A stretch of 51,987 nt of DNA from an uncultured Peptoniphilus sp. (GTDB lineage: Bacteria; Bacillota; Clostridia; Tissierellales; Peptoniphilaceae), in NCBI GenBank assembly GCA_902489255.1, contig CABTZF010000012.1:1-51987 (forward strand). The letters run 5' to 3'. The translations under genes and the position numbers were made by a program. The notes under the pieces were generated by a model, which worked only from the letters and a program-made list of their open reading frames with translations, did no database searches and was not told where the DNA came from. Below, piece after piece: positions 7,680 through 15,699 of the stretch (positions are counted from its first letter, which is position 1; every line of letters begins with the position of its first letter).

Positions 7680-8885
7680 ATGAACAAAGAAAAATACTTA
7701 GAAATGAGAGCAGCTATGCTTGATGAGGCACAAAACCTTATCAACGAAGGAAAGATTGAAGAAGCAGCAGCAAAGAGAAAAGAAATTGAAAAACTTGATG
7801 CAGACTTTGAAGAAGCATCAAAAGAACAAGCAAACTTAGACGCATTGAACACAGAAGATGAGAAAGTTACTGATATGAAAAATCTATCAGTAGAAGAAGG
7901 AGGCTTAAAAGCAGTGGCAAAGTTAGAAAAAAACAATGTTGTAAACTACGAAGATGTATTTGCCAAGGTGGCATTACAAAGAGATCTTAATGAAGATGAA
8001 GTAAACTTATTTAATAAAATGAACCCTGAAAATGTGTACACTCACAACACAACTAATACAGAAATTGTAATTCCTGAAACTGTTATCGGTGGAATTATTG
8101 ACACAATGAAAGAGTTGCACCCAATCCTAGCTGATGTAGTACCAACTAGAATTAAAGGAACTGTAAAATATGTTAAGAGAACTGGTATTCCAGCAGGAGA
8201 CGCTGACTATTACGATGAAGCAACTCCAACAGCAGATGAAGAAAACAAATTTGGAGAATTAACTCTTAACGGCAAAGAACTGTCAAAAGCAGTAACTGTA
8301 ACTTGGAAGTTACAAGCTATGGCTGTTGCTGATTTTATTCCATTCATCACTAGAGAGCTTGGCGAAAGAATGGGAGTTGCTAAGGCTAAGGCTTTTGTTA
8401 AAGGTAAAGGCGATGCTAAGTATCCACAAGGTGTTGTAACTGCAATCGAAGCTGAAGCAAGCACACCTCAAAAGATATCTTACAAGGCTGATGGATTAAC
8501 TTACAAAGACATCACAGCAGCTATGGCAAAGATTAAGTCTGGCTATGTAAGTGGAGCTAAGATCTATGCTAACAATGCAACTGTTTGGGGAACTTTAGCA
8601 AATCTTATGGATGGTCAAGGAAGACCACTATTTATCCCAGATGTAACTGTTGGTGGAGTAGGCAGAATCTTCGGTATCCCAGTAATGGAAGAGGATGCAA
8701 TGGGTGATGGCGAAATCCTAATCGGTAACATGGCAGCAGGTTATAAGGAAAATATCTCTGAAGATATGAAGCTAGTTACTGAAAACCATGCAAAAGCAAG
8801 AACAACTGACTTTGTAGGTTACGAAGTACACGACGGCGGAGTAATTGACGAAAAAGCTTTTGCTTACCTAGTTAAGGGAGTTTAA
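7680..8885 (+). CDS. HK97-fold major capsid protein
   Basis: The 401-residue product begins with a highly charged coiled coil (about residues 1-75, EMRAAMLDEAQNLINEGK) that matches the scaffolding delta domain removed by the protease. The HK97 body follows, with the E-loop and A-domain regions around ETVIGGIIDTMKELHP and KAKAFVKGKGDAKYPQGV. The downstream GRPLFIPDV and IPVMEEDAMGDGEILIGNM strands are typical of the family. It starts one base after the protease stop. Confidence 0.94.
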   Translation: MNKEKYLEMRAAMLDEAQNLINEGKIEEAAAKRKEIEKLDADFEEASKEQANLDALNTEDEKVTDMKNLSVEEGGLKAVAKLEKNNVVNYEDVFAKVALQRDLNEDEVNLFNKMNPENVYTHNTTNTEIVIPETVIGGIIDTMKELHPILADVVPTRIKGTVKYVKRTGIPAGDADYYDEATPTADEENKFGELTLNGKELSKAVTVTWKLQAMAVADFIPFITRELGERMGVAKAKAFVKGKGDAKYPQGVVTAIEAEASTPQKISYKADGLTYKDITAAMAKIKSGYVSGAKIYANNATVWGTLANLMDGQGRPLFIPDVTVGGVGRIFGIPVMEEDAMGDGEILIGNMAAGYKENISEDMKLVTENHAKARTTDFVGYEVHDGGVIDEKAFAYLVKGV

Positions 8886-8889
8886 TTAA

Positions 8890-9063
8890 ATGGCTTATAG
8901 AGTTGTAAGTGGATTTCAAGACACCGAAACTGGTGTCTTTTATGACATCCACGAAGTTATCGACGACAAAAACAAGAACTTAAAGAAGTATCTTGATGCA
9001 GGTGTAGTCATAGACGACGCACCAAAGAAAAAGGAAGTAAAGAAAACAGAAAAGGGTGATTAA
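8890..9063 (+). CDS. Small phage structural protein (57 aa)
   Basis: ATG 8890 opens a 57-codon frame directly after the capsid gene. The product reads AYRVVSGFQDTETGVFYDIH and later DDKNKNLKKYLDAGVVID before a lysine-rich tail. Small proteins of this size and place are common between capsid and connector genes and are often annotated as head fibre or Rho N-like phage proteins. Codon use matches its neighbours. Its role is not established. Confidence 0.65.
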   Translation: MAYRVVSGFQDTETGVFYDIHEVIDDKNKNLKKYLDAGVVIDDAPKKKEVKKTEKGD

Positions 9064-9064
9064 A

Positions 9065-9370
9065 ATGACACCTGAAGATTTATTATCATATTGCAAATTA
9101 CTTTTAAGGCAGGCAAGCACTGATGTCTTTGATGAGGAAATTAAAAGCTTAATAAGTGCTTGTCTTTTAGATTTAGATCTAAGTGGAGTTGCAAGAGCTG
9201 ATGACGATTTGATAAAGAGAGCGGTAGGAATTTATGTAAAGGCTCATTTTGGGAGTGAAAATCCTGATAGAAATGGTCTTATAGATTGCTATAATTCTTT
9301 AAAAACTCACCTGGCTTTAAGCTATAAGTATGGAGATTATTTGCCTCATGAAAAAATCAGTAGTAATTAA
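9065..9370 (+). CDS. Head-tail connector protein (gp6-like adaptor)
   Basis: This mainly helical 101-residue protein (PEDLLSYCKLLLRQAS, then EEIKSLISACLLDLDL and LIKRAVGIYVKAHFG) matches the gp6/gp15-like connector that docks below the portal. The ATG at 9065 follows AAAAGGGTG; a GTG at 9056 is in frame but lies over that site. It overlaps the next gene, as expected in a connector block. Confidence 0.85.
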   Translation: MTPEDLLSYCKLLLRQASTDVFDEEIKSLISACLLDLDLSGVARADDDLIKRAVGIYVKAHFGSENPDRNGLIDCYNSLKTHLALSYKYGDYLPHEKISSN

Positions 9371-9659
9371 ACTTATAAAAAATAGTGGAACTAAGACTGA
9401 TGATTGGGGCAATCCAATTAATACCACAGAGGAGTGGACAGTCTACGCTGAAAAGATGTCGGTAGGACAAGCTGAATTTTACAGAGCTGCAAATCAAGGT
9501 TTAAAACCCAACTTTGTCTTTGAAATCTATGCTGAAGAATTTAGGAACGCAGACCTTTTAATTTGTGATGATGTGGAGTACACCATTATAAGAACTTATC
9601 AGAGGACACTTGATAAGCTAGAACTAGTCTGTGAAAGGAAGGTCGCCAATGGCAATTGA
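9348..9659 (+). CDS. Phage head closure / head-tail adaptor protein
   Basis: The 103-residue beta-rich product (SVVIKLIKNSGTKTDDWGNP, then EKMSVGQAEFYRAANQG) corresponds to the SPP1 gp16-like head completion family that plugs the connector. ATG 9348 is inside the previous gene; an earlier in-frame ATG at 9330 is possible. The conserved order connector, closure, gp10-like, tail terminator supports the call more than any single motif. Confidence 0.82.
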   Translation: MKKSVVIKLIKNSGTKTDDWGNPINTTEEWTVYAEKMSVGQAEFYRAANQGLKPNFVFEIYAEEFRNADLLICDDVEYTIIRTYQRTLDKLELVCERKVANGN

Positions 9660-10017
9660 CTTAGTAACGGAAATTGAAAAGGCTATGAAGGAACAGCTAG
9701 ACCTTGCTAATGATGTGGTGAATAACGTAGTTGATAAAGTAACTAAAGAAACAGTGAATGACCTTAAGTCCTCTAGTCCGAGAAAGTCCGGTAAGTATGC
9801 TGGCGGATGGGGCAAAAAAGAAGGTCAAACAGCTACAAGAAGTAAGTCTAGCGTAGTATGGAATGAAAAACATTATCGACTTACTCATTTATTAGAATTT
9901 GGTCATGCTAAAGTCAATGGCGGCAGAGTTGCAGCTAAACCTCACATAGCGGCTGTAGAGCAAAAAGCTATAAAAAGCTTTGAAGATGAAATAAGAAGGG
10001 GGATTGAAAGTGGATAA
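9649..10017 (+). CDS. HK97 gp10-like tail/neck protein
   Basis: The 122-residue protein has the family pattern: an N-terminal helix (ATG 9649 behind GGAAGG), SSPRKSGKYAGGWGKK, a HYRLTHLLEFGHAKVNGG core and the closing AAKPHIAAVEQKAIKSFEDEI. Proteins of the HK97 gp10 family act at the neck or in tail completion. It overlaps the closure gene by 11 bp and the next gene by 8 bp. Confidence 0.9.
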   Translation: MAIDLVTEIEKAMKEQLDLANDVVNNVVDKVTKETVNDLKSSSPRKSGKYAGGWGKKEGQTATRSKSSVVWNEKHYRLTHLLEFGHAKVNGGRVAAKPHIAAVEQKAIKSFEDEIRRGIESG

Positions 10018-10318
10018 AATCAATCCTGTAAAACTTTTAAAACCTCTCAATTTACCAGTTGGCTACTTTGTAAATCCAGAGCCTGGAGTAGTACCTTTTA
10101 TAGTTTACTATGGAGCAGGCTCTAATAATTTTAAGGCAGACAATATTGTCTACGACAAAGAGGCACACTGGAATATTGAGTTGTATGTAAGAAATAAAGA
10201 TGTAGCTTTGGAAGAAAGGCTAGAGAACTTATTAGACGAAGCAGAAATAGTATGGGAAAAAGGTTCTGACGTCTACATAGACACAGAAAAGGTCTTTTTA
10301 ATACCCTACTATATTTGA
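10010..10318 (+). CDS. Tail terminator / tail completion protein
   Basis: A GTG at 10010 follows AGAAGGGGG and gives 102 residues, beginning DKINPVKLLKPLNLPVGYFV. The segment PFIVYYGAGSNNFKADN and the later LEERLENLLDEAEI helix fit the gp17/gp11-like terminators that cap the tail tube. Its place between the gp10-like gene and the tube gene supports the role. A TTG at 10004 is in frame but too close to the binding site. Confidence 0.78.
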   Translation: MDKINPVKLLKPLNLPVGYFVNPEPGVVPFIVYYGAGSNNFKADNIVYDKEAHWNIELYVRNKDVALEERLENLLDEAEIVWEKGSDVYIDTEKVFLIPYYI

Positions 10319-10331
10319 AAGGAGAAATTAA

Positions 10332-10898
10332 ATGGCAAATAAAGTTAAATTTGGCTTAAAAAATGTACATGTCTTCCCAATCACTGATGATAAGGAAGAG
10401 GGAGTAGTTTTTGGTGGAGTTATAAAAGTACCTGGAGCAGTAAATCTATCACTAGATGCTGAAGGGGATAGCAACGAATTTTACGCGGACGATGTAATTT
10501 ACTGGTCAGAATTTTCAAACAATGGATATAGTGGAGACCTTGAAATTGCTTTAATTCCTGAAGATTTTGAAGTAAAGATCTTGGGAGCAATCAAGGACAA
10601 GAACGGAGCAATAGTAGAAAAGACAGATGCAAAGTCAGTACCTTATGCACTAGCTTTTGAGTTTGACGGAGATAAAAACAAAACAAGACACATCTTCTAT
10701 CATGTTACAAGTTCTCGTCCATCAGTAGAAGGACAAACTAAGGAAGATAAGACAGAGCCAACTACAGATAAAATTAGCTTAAAGGCAATCCCAGCAACTG
10801 ACACAAAAATCGTTAAAGCGAAACTATCTGAAGGCTCTACAGGATATGATGACTTTTTTACAAAGCCTTATGTTGTAGTACCTAACACTGGGGCTTAA
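10332..10898 (+). CDS. Major tail tube protein
   Basis: This 188-residue protein (KVKFGLKNVHVFPIT, GVIKVPGAVNLSLDAEGDSN, YSGDLEIALIPEDF) matches the phi13-type major tail protein, which polymerises into the hollow tail tube. It begins behind a good GAAAGGAG site with the ATG following the terminator gene by 13 bases. The conserved GYSGDLEIA strand and length agree with the family. Confidence 0.92.
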   Translation: MANKVKFGLKNVHVFPITDDKEEGVVFGGVIKVPGAVNLSLDAEGDSNEFYADDVIYWSEFSNNGYSGDLEIALIPEDFEVKILGAIKDKNGAIVEKTDAKSVPYALAFEFDGDKNKTRHIFYHVTSSRPSVEGQTKEDKTEPTTDKISLKAIPATDTKIVKAKLSEGSTGYDDFFTKPYVVVPNTGA

Positions 10899-10900
10899 TT

Positions 10901-11332
10901 ATGATAAAGACTATAGTAATTGACGGGAAAGAAGTACAGTTTAAGGCTAGTGCTTCTTTCCCTTTAGTTTATAAGGCAAATTTTAATACTGACATACTAA
11001 CTATAATTTTACCGCTAGTGTCAGAAATATTAGATGGTTTAGGCGACGAAGCAATTGTAGATGGAAAAATTGTTGTTACACCGTCAGCTTTATCTGGGAT
11101 GTTAGAAAATGTCTATAGCTTAGAGTATGTAGATATTTTGAACTTACTTTGGACACTTGCTAAGTGTGCAGATGAAACAATTCCTGAACCTATAAAGTGG
11201 TTCGATGGATTTGACGAATTTCCAATCTTTGATATTGGGAAAGAAGTATTTCCAATGCTATTTGAATCCTTAATTTCTAAAAAAAAATTGGGAAACCTAG
11301 CGGCAACGAAGAAGAAAGCGACAAGCAAGTAG
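10901..11332 (+). CDS. Tail assembly chaperone gpG (zero-frame product)
   Basis: This 143-residue protein lies between tail tube and tape measure, where siphophages encode the gpG chaperone. It starts IKTIVIDGKEVQFKASASFP and ends in a lysine-rich tail. A run of nine A residues at 11279-11287 in the frame TCT AAA AAA AAA TTG provides an A AAA AAA slip heptamer at 11281-11287. A -1 shift there continues into the gpT extension. gpG and gpGT together coat the tape measure during tail assembly. Confidence 0.88.
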   Translation: MIKTIVIDGKEVQFKASASFPLVYKANFNTDILTIILPLVSEILDGLGDEAIVDGKIVVTPSALSGMLENVYSLEYVDILNLLWTLAKCADETIPEPIKWFDGFDEFPIFDIGKEVFPMLFESLISKKKLGNLAATKKKATSK

Positions 11333-11511
11333 ATACTGAAATAATTATGACCGGTGCTATCATGCGTGGACTCAATCTAAAGGACTTTGACGGCATGACA
11401 ATCGGACAGATTGTCGACTACTGCAAGACTTATAACGACTTAAATAAGTCGCCAGAAGAAAGAGACAAAGAAACGAAGGTAGCATCTCAAAAAGATTTTG
11501 ATAGATTTTAA
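11287..11511 (+). CDS. gpT extension, made by -1 frameshift as gpGT
   Basis: In the -1 frame relative to gpG, the reading frame is open from the A-run through TAA at 11509-11511. The extension begins IGKPSGNEEESDKQVDTEI and continues with AIMRGLNLKDFDGMTIGQIV and a DFDRF end. It has no ribosome binding site of its own; an internal ATG at 11347 is the only local start. The layout matches the conserved lambda-like G/GT frameshift, here with a poly-A slip site. Confidence 0.82.
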   Translation: MGKPSGNEEESDKQVDTEIIMTGAIMRGLNLKDFDGMTIGQIVDYCKTYNDLNKSPEERDKETKVASQKDFDRF

Positions 11512-11525
11512 AGGCAGGTGAGAAA

Positions 11526-14216
11526 ATGGCGGGAAACATAAAAGGGATAACAATCGAAATTGGTGGAGATACGACCAAACTAGATAAGGCTTTAAAAGAT
11601 GTCAATAAAAATTCTAGGGATCTAAACAAAGAACTTAAGGACATTGAAAAGTCCTTGAAATTTAATCCTGGTAATACGGAGTTAGTCGCTCAAAAACAAA
11701 GAGTCCTTGCCGAATCTGTCGAGAATACAAAGAAAAAACTTGAAACTTTGAAAGCAGCCCAAGAACAAGCTAAGCAAGCACTTGCAAATGGCGATATAGG
11801 TCAAGACGAGTATGATGCTCTTACAAGAGAAATCTTAAAAACCGAAAATCAACTTAAATCTCTACAAGGCGAATTAGATAAGACCAACAGCAAGTGGCAA
11901 CAAGTCGGCGAAAAGTTGCAAACTACGGGCGATAAAATGGTTAAAGTCGGTGAAGGGATGACAAAGGGAGTCACTGCTCCAATAGCAGCAGTAGCTGGAC
12001 TCTCAATAGCCGCTTTTAAAGAAGTTGATAATGGCTTAGACACAGTAATTTCGAAGACCGGTGCAACTGGCGAAGCAGCTAAGAGCCTGGAAGAAAGCTT
12101 TAGGAATGTTGCAGGTAATATGCCTGCAAGCTTTGACGAGGTCGGCAATGCAATTGGTGAAATTAACACACAATTTGGTCTTACTGGAGCAGAACTTGAA
12201 AAAGCATCTGAAAAGATGATTAAGTTTGCACAGATTAACGGTGCAGATGTAACGGCATCAACTATAAATGCTAAGCAAGCCATTGAAAAGTATGGACTAT
12301 CAGCAAAAGACCTAGATATGGTCTTAGACTCTGTCACAAAAACTGCTCAAAACACTGGAGTATCGACTGACAAGCTATTTGACATCATGATAAAGGGCAG
12401 TCCTCAAATCACCCAACTTGGACTGGACTTTGCACAAGCAACAGAAATGATGGGGCGAATGGAGCAGAAAGGTATCGACTCTAATAAGGCTCTATCTTAC
12501 TTAACAAGGGCACAGACTAACTGGGCTAAAGAGGGCAAGTCAGTAACACAAGGCTTGCAAGAGATGCAGGAAAAGTTGGCAAGTGCAACAACTCATGAAG
12601 AAAAGTTAGCTATTGCAGCTGAAGCCTTTGGTACTAAGGGTGGAGCCTTTATGCTGGAAGTCTTAGAAAGTGGAGCCTTAAATGCTGATGAGTTTGCTAA
12701 TGCTATGGAAGAAGCAGCAGGAAGTGTAGACAGCACTTGGGAAGGCATGCTAGATCCAATCGACCTAGTGGAACAAGCCATGAATAACTTAAAGTTAAGT
12801 GGCTCTGACCTTGGAAGCTCACTACAAACTGTGCTAGTGCCAATGCTTGAAGGTGCAATAGGCGCCTTTCAAAAATTCGCCGACTGGTTCGGCAAGCTAA
12901 GTCCAGAGACGCAGCAATTTATAGTCAAGGTAGGACTTATAGCAGCTGCTATTGGTCCAGTGCTTGTTGCTATTGGGAAGTTAAGCGGTGGACTTGGTAA
13001 GGCTATAAGTTTTTTTAGTGAAGGTGGAAAAGGTGCAGGTCTCTTTGCAAAGGCAATCGCATTTATTACAAGTCCAGCAGGTTTAGTAGTTGCTGCTATA
13101 GCTGCAATAGTAGCTGTGGGAGTCCTACTCTACAAAAATTGGGATACTATCAAAGAAAAGGCATCGGCAGTATGGGGCGGCATCGTTGAATTTTTATCAG
13201 GTATTTGGGAAGGAATATCCTCTGTCTGGTCTGCTGTCTGGGAAGGCATCAAATCTGCTTTATCCGGAATCTGGCAAGGTTTAAAAAGTGTTGCATCGTC
13301 TGCCTTTGAGGGAGTCAAGCAGGCAATATCAACTGTCTGGAATGGCATCAAGACTGCTACCTCAACTGTGTGGAATGGAATCAAGTCTACAGTCCAGGGA
13401 ATTTGGAACGGATTTAAAACTGTCGCAACATCAGCCTTTAATGGCGTCAAGTCTGCAATAGAAACAGTCTGGAATGCAATTAAAACTACAACAACGACAA
13501 TCTGGAACGGAATTAAAACGGCAGTTGTAGCTATATGGAATGGTCTGAAGTCAGTAGCGACATCAGCCTTTAACGCAGTAAAAACTGCTATAGAAACTGT
13601 GTGGAACGCAGTTAAATCCAAGACAACGGAAGTATGGAACGGAATTAAATCGGCTATTAGTGGTGTATGGAATGGACTTAAATCTACAGCATCTACAGTT
13701 TTTGAGGGAATTAAAAATAAAGTTACTGAAGTTTGGAATGGAATTAAATCCACAACTACAACAGTGTGGAATGCAGTTAAGTCTGCCATAGAAAAGCCTA
13801 TAAATGCAGCTAAAGAAGCTGTAAGTGGTGCAATTAATAAAATTAAGTCAATATTAAGCATTCCTTTATCATTCCCGAAAATTAAACTCCCATACTTTAA
13901 AATTACTGGGCAATTTAGTTTAAAGCCTCCATCAGTACCAAAGCTTGGCATTGATTGGTATGACAAGGGCGGTATCTTCTCTAGTCCGTCAATCATCGGT
14001 GTCGGAGAAAAGAGACCAGAGTTTGTAGGAGCCTTAGACGACCTAAAAGCAATCGTAGCTGAAGTTATAGAGAAGAAAGGCAATGGAAATGGCGGAGTTT
14101 TAATTACCGGAAATACTTTTATAGTTAGAGAAGAGGCTGACATTAAAAAGATCGCAAAAGAACTAAATAGCTTACAACAAAAAACTAATAGAGGTAGAGG
14201 AATGGTGACTACATGA
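11526..14216 (+). CDS. Tail tape measure protein
   Basis: This 896-residue protein sets tail length and probably helps DNA entry. Residues 1-130 are a charged coiled coil. A tape-measure core follows (IAAFKEVDNGLDTVISKTG to MEEAAGSVDSTW), then hydrophobic segments near 455-535 (VGLIAAAIGPVLVAIGK; VVAAIAAIVAVGVLLY). From about 552 to 755 the sequence repeats every 11 residues with a Trp or Phe (for example VWNGIKS, IWNGFKT, AFNGVKS). The start follows AGGCAGGTG. Its stop overlaps the Dit start in ATGA. Confidence 0.95.
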   Translation: MAGNIKGITIEIGGDTTKLDKALKDVNKNSRDLNKELKDIEKSLKFNPGNTELVAQKQRVLAESVENTKKKLETLKAAQEQAKQALANGDIGQDEYDALTREILKTENQLKSLQGELDKTNSKWQQVGEKLQTTGDKMVKVGEGMTKGVTAPIAAVAGLSIAAFKEVDNGLDTVISKTGATGEAAKSLEESFRNVAGNMPASFDEVGNAIGEINTQFGLTGAELEKASEKMIKFAQINGADVTASTINAKQAIEKYGLSAKDLDMVLDSVTKTAQNTGVSTDKLFDIMIKGSPQITQLGLDFAQATEMMGRMEQKGIDSNKALSYLTRAQTNWAKEGKSVTQGLQEMQEKLASATTHEEKLAIAAEAFGTKGGAFMLEVLESGALNADEFANAMEEAAGSVDSTWEGMLDPIDLVEQAMNNLKLSGSDLGSSLQTVLVPMLEGAIGAFQKFADWFGKLSPETQQFIVKVGLIAAAIGPVLVAIGKLSGGLGKAISFFSEGGKGAGLFAKAIAFITSPAGLVVAAIAAIVAVGVLLYKNWDTIKEKASAVWGGIVEFLSGIWEGISSVWSAVWEGIKSALSGIWQGLKSVASSAFEGVKQAISTVWNGIKTATSTVWNGIKSTVQGIWNGFKTVATSAFNGVKSAIETVWNAIKTTTTTIWNGIKTAVVAIWNGLKSVATSAFNAVKTAIETVWNAVKSKTTEVWNGIKSAISGVWNGLKSTASTVFEGIKNKVTEVWNGIKSTTTTVWNAVKSAIEKPINAAKEAVSGAINKIKSILSIPLSFPKIKLPYFKITGQFSLKPPSVPKLGIDWYDKGGIFSSPSIIGVGEKRPEFVGALDDLKAIVAEVIEKKGNGNGGVLITGNTFIVREEADIKKIAKELNSLQQKTNRGRGMVTT

Positions 14217-14758
14217 TAGGATTTACTTTTAAAGGCAAGCATAGCAGTGAATTTAATATAGGTTTTAAATCTGTTGATAGAACTGTAATTCCCGAAAGAC
14301 GAAAGAAAGAGTTTACTATACTTGGCAGATCCGGGACATTGGAACTGGAATCTACAGAATATGAAAAAAGATACATAACCGGCACTATAGGAGTTATGTA
14401 TATATCAAAATTTGAAGAACTGAGACTTAAAATTAGAGACCTTGCTGGGTGGTTATCCGGCAGTGGTCTCCTAATTTTTGACGACGAACCCGATAAAGCT
14501 TATGAAGCTAGTGTTTATAGTGCTGTAGGCATTGAACAGTTGATGTTACAGCCGAGAGGAACAATGGATATTGAATTTGAATGTCAGTCTTTTGCGGTAT
14601 CTAAAGACTTAAACAGGATTTTAAAAGATGGTAAAAGAATTACAAGTGTTACAGTGCCTAATCTAGGCAATGTAAAAACTTGCGGAACTTTTGTCATCAA
14701 GAACACCGGGACAAGTGACATAACAAGCATAAGAATTACAAGAAAGGTAGTGATTTAA
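14213..14758 (+). CDS. Distal tail protein (Dit), N-terminal type
   Basis: The beginning (FTFKGKHSSEFNIGFKSVDR, then RRKKEFTILGRSGTLELES) is the N-terminal beta domain of the SPP1 gp19.1-like Dit that forms the hub ring under the tail tube. The protein stops at 181 residues, just inside where the C-terminal galectin-like half usually begins (VPNLGNVKTCGTFVIKNTGT). A matching C-terminal half is found in the gene at 15172, with a fibre-like gene between them. Confidence 0.85.
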   Translation: MIGFTFKGKHSSEFNIGFKSVDRTVIPERRKKEFTILGRSGTLELESTEYEKRYITGTIGVMYISKFEELRLKIRDLAGWLSGSGLLIFDDEPDKAYEASVYSAVGIEQLMLQPRGTMDIEFECQSFAVSKDLNRILKDGKRITSVTVPNLGNVKTCGTFVIKNTGTSDITSIRITRKVVI

Positions 14759-14759
14759 A

Positions 14760-15158
14760 ATGGCAAAAGCAAGTAATTATCTTGAAGATATGATTTTAAA
14801 TTATTTTTTAAGAAATCAACAAGTAACACAGCCAACTAATTTATATTTGGCTTTATATAAAACTAATCCGACAGATGCTGACACAGGTGCTGAGGTAGTT
14901 GGCGGCGGATATATGAGACAACAAATTTCTTTTACAGCACCTACTCAACAGTCTGATAAGGCAGTTATAGGCAATGCTACAAGAATTGAGTTTCCAACAG
15001 CTAACGCTGAATGGGGTGAAGTTGCTTACTTTGGTATAAGAGATGCAAGAGAAGGCGGAAATCTTTTGGTTCATGGTGCATTTAATAAGCCGACACAAAT
15101 AGTTGAAGGCAATAAATTTATTTTAGATAGTGGTAATTTAACAGTCACTATGGCATAG
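14760..15158 (+). CDS. Small phage tail fibre-like protein
   Basis: The 132-residue protein has the pattern SNYLEDMILNYFLRN, NLYLALYKTNPTDADTGAEV, GGGYMRQQISF and WGEVAYFGIRDAREGGNLL. These features are shared by a widespread family of small phage tail-fibre or appendage proteins in both Firmicutes and Proteobacteria. It starts one base after the Dit stop. It probably decorates the tail tip; the receptor is unknown. Confidence 0.72.
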   Translation: MAKASNYLEDMILNYFLRNQQVTQPTNLYLALYKTNPTDADTGAEVVGGGYMRQQISFTAPTQQSDKAVIGNATRIEFPTANAEWGEVAYFGIRDAREGGNLLVHGAFNKPTQIVEGNKFILDSGNLTVTMA

Positions 15159-15171
15159 GGTGTGATTTACT

Positions 15172-15699
15172 ATGACAAAATTTAATGTCGGTAAATTTAA
15201 TGTTAAAAATTCAGAGATTGCTTCAGTTAATGGGAATAGTAATTTAGTTTTAGAATCTAAAATATCAAAGTTTCTAGTTGATAAATATATATCTAAGGCA
15301 GAAGCATCTATTGAACTTGGCTCTAAAGCTAACCTTTATATAAGAATAACGGGGATTGAGTCCAATGTAGATATGGAGATGAACTCCAAAGCACTATCAT
15401 CTAACCTGGTGTATGCAAGTGAAGCAATTGGAGATTTGACTATAGATGCTTATGGTGTTGGATCTCTTTTAGGAGAGGACTATGTAGAAATCGCGGGTCT
15501 TGTATTAAAACCAGGTCAAGAAGTAGAAATTGACATGTGCAATTTGACAGTTACCGTAAATGGTGAGAATGCAATGCACTTGATGAGCACCGATGGAGAT
15601 TTATTTGACTTTTTAATTGGCGACAATGACATTGAAATTGAAGCAGTAGGAGCAAATGGGGTACAAATTGACACCTACTGGAAAGACAAGTGGTTATAA
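15172..15699 (+). CDS. Tail-tip protein with Dit C-terminal-like domain
   Basis: The last 80 of 175 residues (VLKPGQEVEIDMCNLTVTVN, then GDLFDFLIGDNDIEIE and VQIDTYWKDKWL) read like the C-terminal galectin-type half of Dit, which normally ends in a PGEN-like loop and an aromatic-RWL tail. The N-terminal half (FNVGKFNVKNSEI) is unrelated to Dit. Similar stand-alone proteins occur after Dit in clostridial prophages, so this may be an old split or duplication rather than recent breakage. The stop overlaps the next ATG. Confidence 0.65.
   Translation: MTKFNVGKFNVKNSEIASVNGNSNLVLESKISKFLVDKYISKAEASIELGSKANLYIRITGIESNVDMEMNSKALSSNLVYASEAIGDLTIDAYGVGSLLGEDYVEIAGLVLKPGQEVEIDMCNLTVTVNGENAMHLMSTDGDLFDFLIGDNDIEIEAVGANGVQIDTYWKDKWL

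Noticed and set aside
13130..14242. 370-codon open frame on the - strand opposite the tape measure gene
   Set aside because: It is the shadow of the Trp-rich repeat on the other strand; it has repetitive, low-complexity composition and no start signal.
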